Origin: Acanthacorydalis orientalis
Lineage: Eukaryota > Arthropoda > Insecta > Megaloptera > Corydalidae
Assembly (NCBI GenBank): GCA_034766995.1
Contig: CM068315.1
Span: 54,180,556-54,244,555 of the forward strand
Reading direction: 5' to 3'
DNA: 64,000 nt
Part shown: positions 61,649-64,000 of the stretch, piece by piece
Layout: the number at the start of each line of letters is the position of its first letter
Numbering within the stretch: the first letter of the stretch is position 1
Translations under genes and position numbers: made by a program
Notes under the pieces: model-generated
Databases searched by the model: none
What the model was told of the DNA's origin: nothing
What the model saw: only the letters and a program-made list of their open reading frames with translations

Positions 61649-62923
61649 CACGTTTTTAAAATAATATATATACAGTTTCGCACTCAGGATATAGGCCAAG
61701 GGACCATGGCACTCTCCCCTACCCCCAAAGGAAAAGGAAAAAACACTAGAAAACAAAATAAAATCATTTCGAGAAAACTATCACACTAATACACAAAAAG
61801 ATTACTCTAATAATGATTGAAATAATTCATGGGCTTTGTAAATAGAAAAGGAAACTGGATTTTATTCTTTAAGTATTATTTTATAATCACCAAATTAATT
61901 TTATTGAATTCACATTAAAAATGTTTTTATACGTTCAACTTGGAACCCCTCCTCCAGATTAAATCTAGAGTGCGCCTCTGTATGTATATATATATATATA
62001 TACATATAGTTTTAGAAATATGACTTCCTTACCATTTTTTATAACTTAAATTGCGAATATTTTAATGGTATATTAAAAAATTGTAAATTGTATTTAACAT
62101 TTATATTTAACATTGTAATTGTATTCAACATTTCAAAATGATTAAAATCGTTATACAATAACGATTATATCGAATAGCGAAAAGGGACATTTTCTGTATC
62201 CTAGTGCTCTAAAGAGGATGGATATGATTAACGACCAGTGATTTGATCAAAAAATGTATGATTTATAAGTGAATAGAAAAATTCACTTGTGAAAAGAAAT
62301 AATTTTTGACTTTCAGTTTTATAAATGTTTGTGTTGTTATGTAATATATTTAATTTCATACAAAGTCAATTTTGTAAACTGTATAACTAAAATATTTAAC
62401 ACGAACGCTCTATTCAAACACAAACATATCATTTCAGGTGTAAAATATCACGGACAGACGTTTGATGGCATGTTCCACGGTAAAGGAACATTGGTTTATC
62501 CTAATGGATTGAAAATCATTGGCGTGTGGAAACATGGACGATTAATAGAGAAGAAATTAATATTCGCAGACGGATTAGAATACAATGACGAATGGGAATA
62601 TTGTCAAGGCGATCAAAGAATGTTTTATACGTCTATGGTGGTGAGAAATATAGCCGGACGTTTACATATAAATAGATATTTGTGCTTTAATGTCGAGAAA
62701 CGGTTATGAATGTGATATTTTCAGAATGGGCTGAAACCTGCAGGTCGTTCTTATCATACACAAAAACAACCGACTCGTGAAATCCCTGCCGGATGTTATG
62801 ATACTGAAGATGGCTTTTATGATCCCAAAAGTAAATGTGTAATAAGCTTCAAAGATATGAAAACTATAATACGGTTCGTTTATTTTAAACCCAGAGCGTT
62901 CCAAAGACCATTGTCAGATATTT

Positions 62924-62975
<52 letters not shown>

Positions 62976-63368
62976 CTAATGGCGAGAATTTTCTTACATT
63001 GAAATTAATCTCAATCAAAAACCAATGCTAAATACAATTGTTTACACCGTTTTTTTGGATTTTTTGTTTTTGTCTGATATTGTTATTGTTCTCTGTAAAC
63101 TTGAAACGAGTTGTCGAGCCTTGCTTGGGATTGAATCCCTATTATCTAGACTTTAACTTGTATTATTAGCAATCTTGCCGTTAAACGGTGTCATATCTTG
63201 ACTTTCTCGCTAGGAAAATTTTCAAAAAACCAAATTGACTTATCTCTGCGACTGAAGATCACGCTCCCCCTTCCCGTACAATTGTTTAAAGTTTCGTTTT
63301 AACATTTATGGCGATTAAATTGGAAGAAAATGTGTCAATTTCATATAAAAATTACTAATAACATTAAG

Positions 63369-63421
<53 letters not shown>

Positions 63422-64000
63422 GTTGGTAGCAAAATAATTGCGGTTTTTTTTCTGAATTCTAAGCTTAATTTTTTTAGCGAAAGTGTCATTTCATCGTTTT
63501 CATGTTAATTTCACTTTAAAGTGAATTTTTCGGTTTGTATTTTGGTAACATAGACTTTGGTTTTAGTATTAACTTTCTTCAAATTGCGCTATAGAATTAA
63601 AGATAGAAAAGAAATGAATAAGAGTGAATTTTTTGTATGAGATCAAAACGGGTGGTAAAGCAGCAGAAACTGCTCGTAAACTAAACGATGCTTTTGGTGA
63701 AGAGAATGTACGGTGCATGTAATGGTTGTTCCAGAAGTTTCGTGCTGGGGACGGGAGCCTTGATGGAGCCGGGAGATTAATATTAAAATAATATTGAAAT
63801 TTTTTTCATTTTGAAAACATAGAAAGAATATAAAATTAATTTAATAGATCTTTGCATGATATCAAAAAAATACAAATGGCAAACGTTAAACGTTCAAGTT
63901 TTCTGTCATTTTTACAATTCACAACCAGTAACTAATATCTAGTTTCCATATATGGAATTGAAGATTGGTTGTATTGCAAAAAAGGCTTTATCTCATCTAC
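59272..64000 (+). CDS. MORN5: MORN repeat-containing protein 5-like, gene B (3' end outside window)
   Basis: Four exons join in frame: 59272-59414, 61282-61439, 62438-62640, 62725-62873, giving 217 complete residues plus a split Arg codon. MORN units: YRGQWNALGMSGCG, YHGQTFDGMFHGKG and GVWKHG. Then WEYCQGDQRMFYTSM, NGLKPAG and IPAGCYDTEDGFYDP. No exon equivalent to gene A exon 5 is visible up to 64000, so the last exon lies to the right. The core is about as close to vertebrate MORN5 as gene A is (NGLKPAG is identical). The first 48 residues do not resemble gene A, so the N-termini diverged or were replaced after duplication. Nothing suggests it is a pseudogene: no stop or frameshift. Confidence 0.85.
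59415..61281 (+). other. MORN5 gene B intron 1
   Basis: AT-rich. Random ORFs only (for example 60245-60508). A short (TA)n tract lies at about 60466-60494. No element recognised. Confidence 0.5.
61282..61439 (+). CDS. MORN5: MORN5 gene B, exon 2
   Basis: Acceptor TTTTTTTTTAG, donor CCCTATG then GTACTTT. Encodes KTFLTGATKPDYNHLGYDLK and MORN unit 1 to YTFPYG, with the last Gly codon split. Confidence 0.88.
61590..61649. repeat. (TA)n(GA)n compound microsatellite
   Basis: TA tract (61590-61622) followed by a perfect GA tract (61624-61648), in MORN5 gene B intron 2. The same TA-to-GA layout occurs at 4437-4510 and 4591-4648. Confidence 0.95.
61673..61980. mobile_element. hAT-like MITE with 8-bp target duplication
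   Basis: 308 bp in MORN5 gene B intron 2. It begins CAGTTTCGCACTCAGGATAT and ends AATCTAGAGTGCGCCTCTG. The inverted right end reads CAGAGGCGCACTC, an 11/13 match to the left. The flanks are TATATATA (61665-61672) and TATGTATA (61981-61988), an 8-bp duplication with one change, as made by hAT transposases. Internal sequence has no ORF of note. The left interior contains a C/A-rich stretch (CTCTCCCCTACCCCCAAAGG). Confidence 0.65.
62438..62640 (+). CDS. MORN5: MORN5 gene B, exon 3
   Basis: Acceptor ATATCATTTCAG, donor ATGGTG then GTGAGAA (a second GT three bases earlier is the weaker choice). Carries MORN units 2 and 3, then DGLEYNDEWEYCQGDQRMFY. One codon shorter than gene A exon 3. Confidence 0.9.
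62725..62873 (+). CDS. MORN5: MORN5 gene B, exon 4
   Basis: Acceptor GATATTTTCAG, donor ATACG then GTTCGTT. Encodes NGLKPAGRSYHTQKQPTREI and the GCYDTEDGFYDP block. Same 149-base length as gene A exon 4. Confidence 0.92.
62926..62970. repeat. (TA)n microsatellite in MORN5 gene B intron 4
   Basis: TA tract of about 45 bp, 50 bp after exon 4. Confidence 0.95.
63105..63240 (-). repeat. Interspersed repeat family R1, tRNA-like part
   Basis: Minus strand: GGTTTTTTGAAAATTTTCCT, AGCGAGAAAGTC, then a tRNA-like head (TTAACGGCAAGATTGCTAAT), GTCTAGATAATA, GGGATTCAATCCC and GGCTCGACAAC. The last blocks match 47217-47300, where about 50 bp of the tRNA-like head is deleted. The copy lies in intron 4 of MORN5 gene B. 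Confidence 0.6.
63418..63775 (+). mobile_element. Mariner copy H, 3'-truncated
   Basis: Starts TTAGGTTGGTAGCAAAATAA after a (TA)n tract (63372-63417). Leader and N-terminal coding part follow: EIKTGGKAAETARKLNDAFG, a stop in place of the first Trp of WWFQKF, then FQKFRAGDGSLDGAGR. At about 63775 it breaks into unrelated AT-rich DNA, upstream of the shared internal deletion point. It may therefore come from either a full-length or a deleted parent. Confidence 0.82.
63776..64000. other. no feature seen
   Basis: AT-rich, presumably intron of MORN5 gene B. No exon 5 is visible. Confidence 0.45.

Overview
The window is very AT-rich nuclear DNA from a eukaryote, almost certainly an insect. The evidence is spliced genes with GT-AG introns, transposons of the Tc1/mariner, Tigger/pogo, hAT, piggyBac-like and Helitron-like kinds, tRNA-derived repeats and dozens of long (TA)n microsatellites. 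Frequent CpGs in the islands of normal composition would suit a hymenopteran, but I cannot prove the order. There is no bacterial-style operon and no intact tRNA, rRNA or CRISPR.

Coding content is sparse and sits mostly at the right-hand end. Two tandem genes on the plus strand encode paralogues of MORN5 (MORN repeat-containing protein 5). Gene A is complete: five exons between 53094 and 57762, 275 residues. Gene B has its first four exons between 59272 and 62873 and runs off the right edge. All exon junctions join in frame, and three splice phases plus the length of one exon (149 bases) are the same in both genes, so they arose by tandem duplication. A perfect palindromic RFX X-box lies 2.9 kb upstream at 50136-50149, which is notable because MORN5 is associated with flagella and testis. 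At the left end, a minus-strand exon (1350-1502) begins a secreted protein whose remaining exons lie outside the window. A 59-codon ORF at 7338-7517 could be a small secreted peptide. Promoter-like islands are seen at 16644-16783 (plus) and 42208-42630 (minus).

Most of the rest is repeats. Left third (1-21 kb): a Tigger-like relic, a 367-407 bp triplication, a Tc1-like MITE pair, three mariner deletion derivatives, and a Helitron-like repeat at 12.5 kb and as a tandem array at 17.2-18.2 kb. Middle (21-43 kb): local tandem duplications, a 1.8 kb structure with imperfect inverted arms of about 280 bp, a 10-bp minisatellite, a LINE 3' end, a TTAA-bounded MITE and another mariner. Right part (43-53 kb): a foldback repeat, a Tc1-like element with long inverted ends (45304-46014), a mariner cluster (46.9-47.9 kb) and Tc1 debris at 49.2-49.9 kb. 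A small hAT element with an 8-bp target duplication sits in intron 2 of MORN5 gene B.

The clearest unusual pattern is a set of mariner copies (cecropia-like ends) of about 550 bp. They share the same internal deletion, keep the DNA-binding half of the transposase and lack the catalytic half. Many copies abut (TA)n tracts, so target choice and microsatellite growth may be linked. I found no convincing previously unknown multi-gene system.
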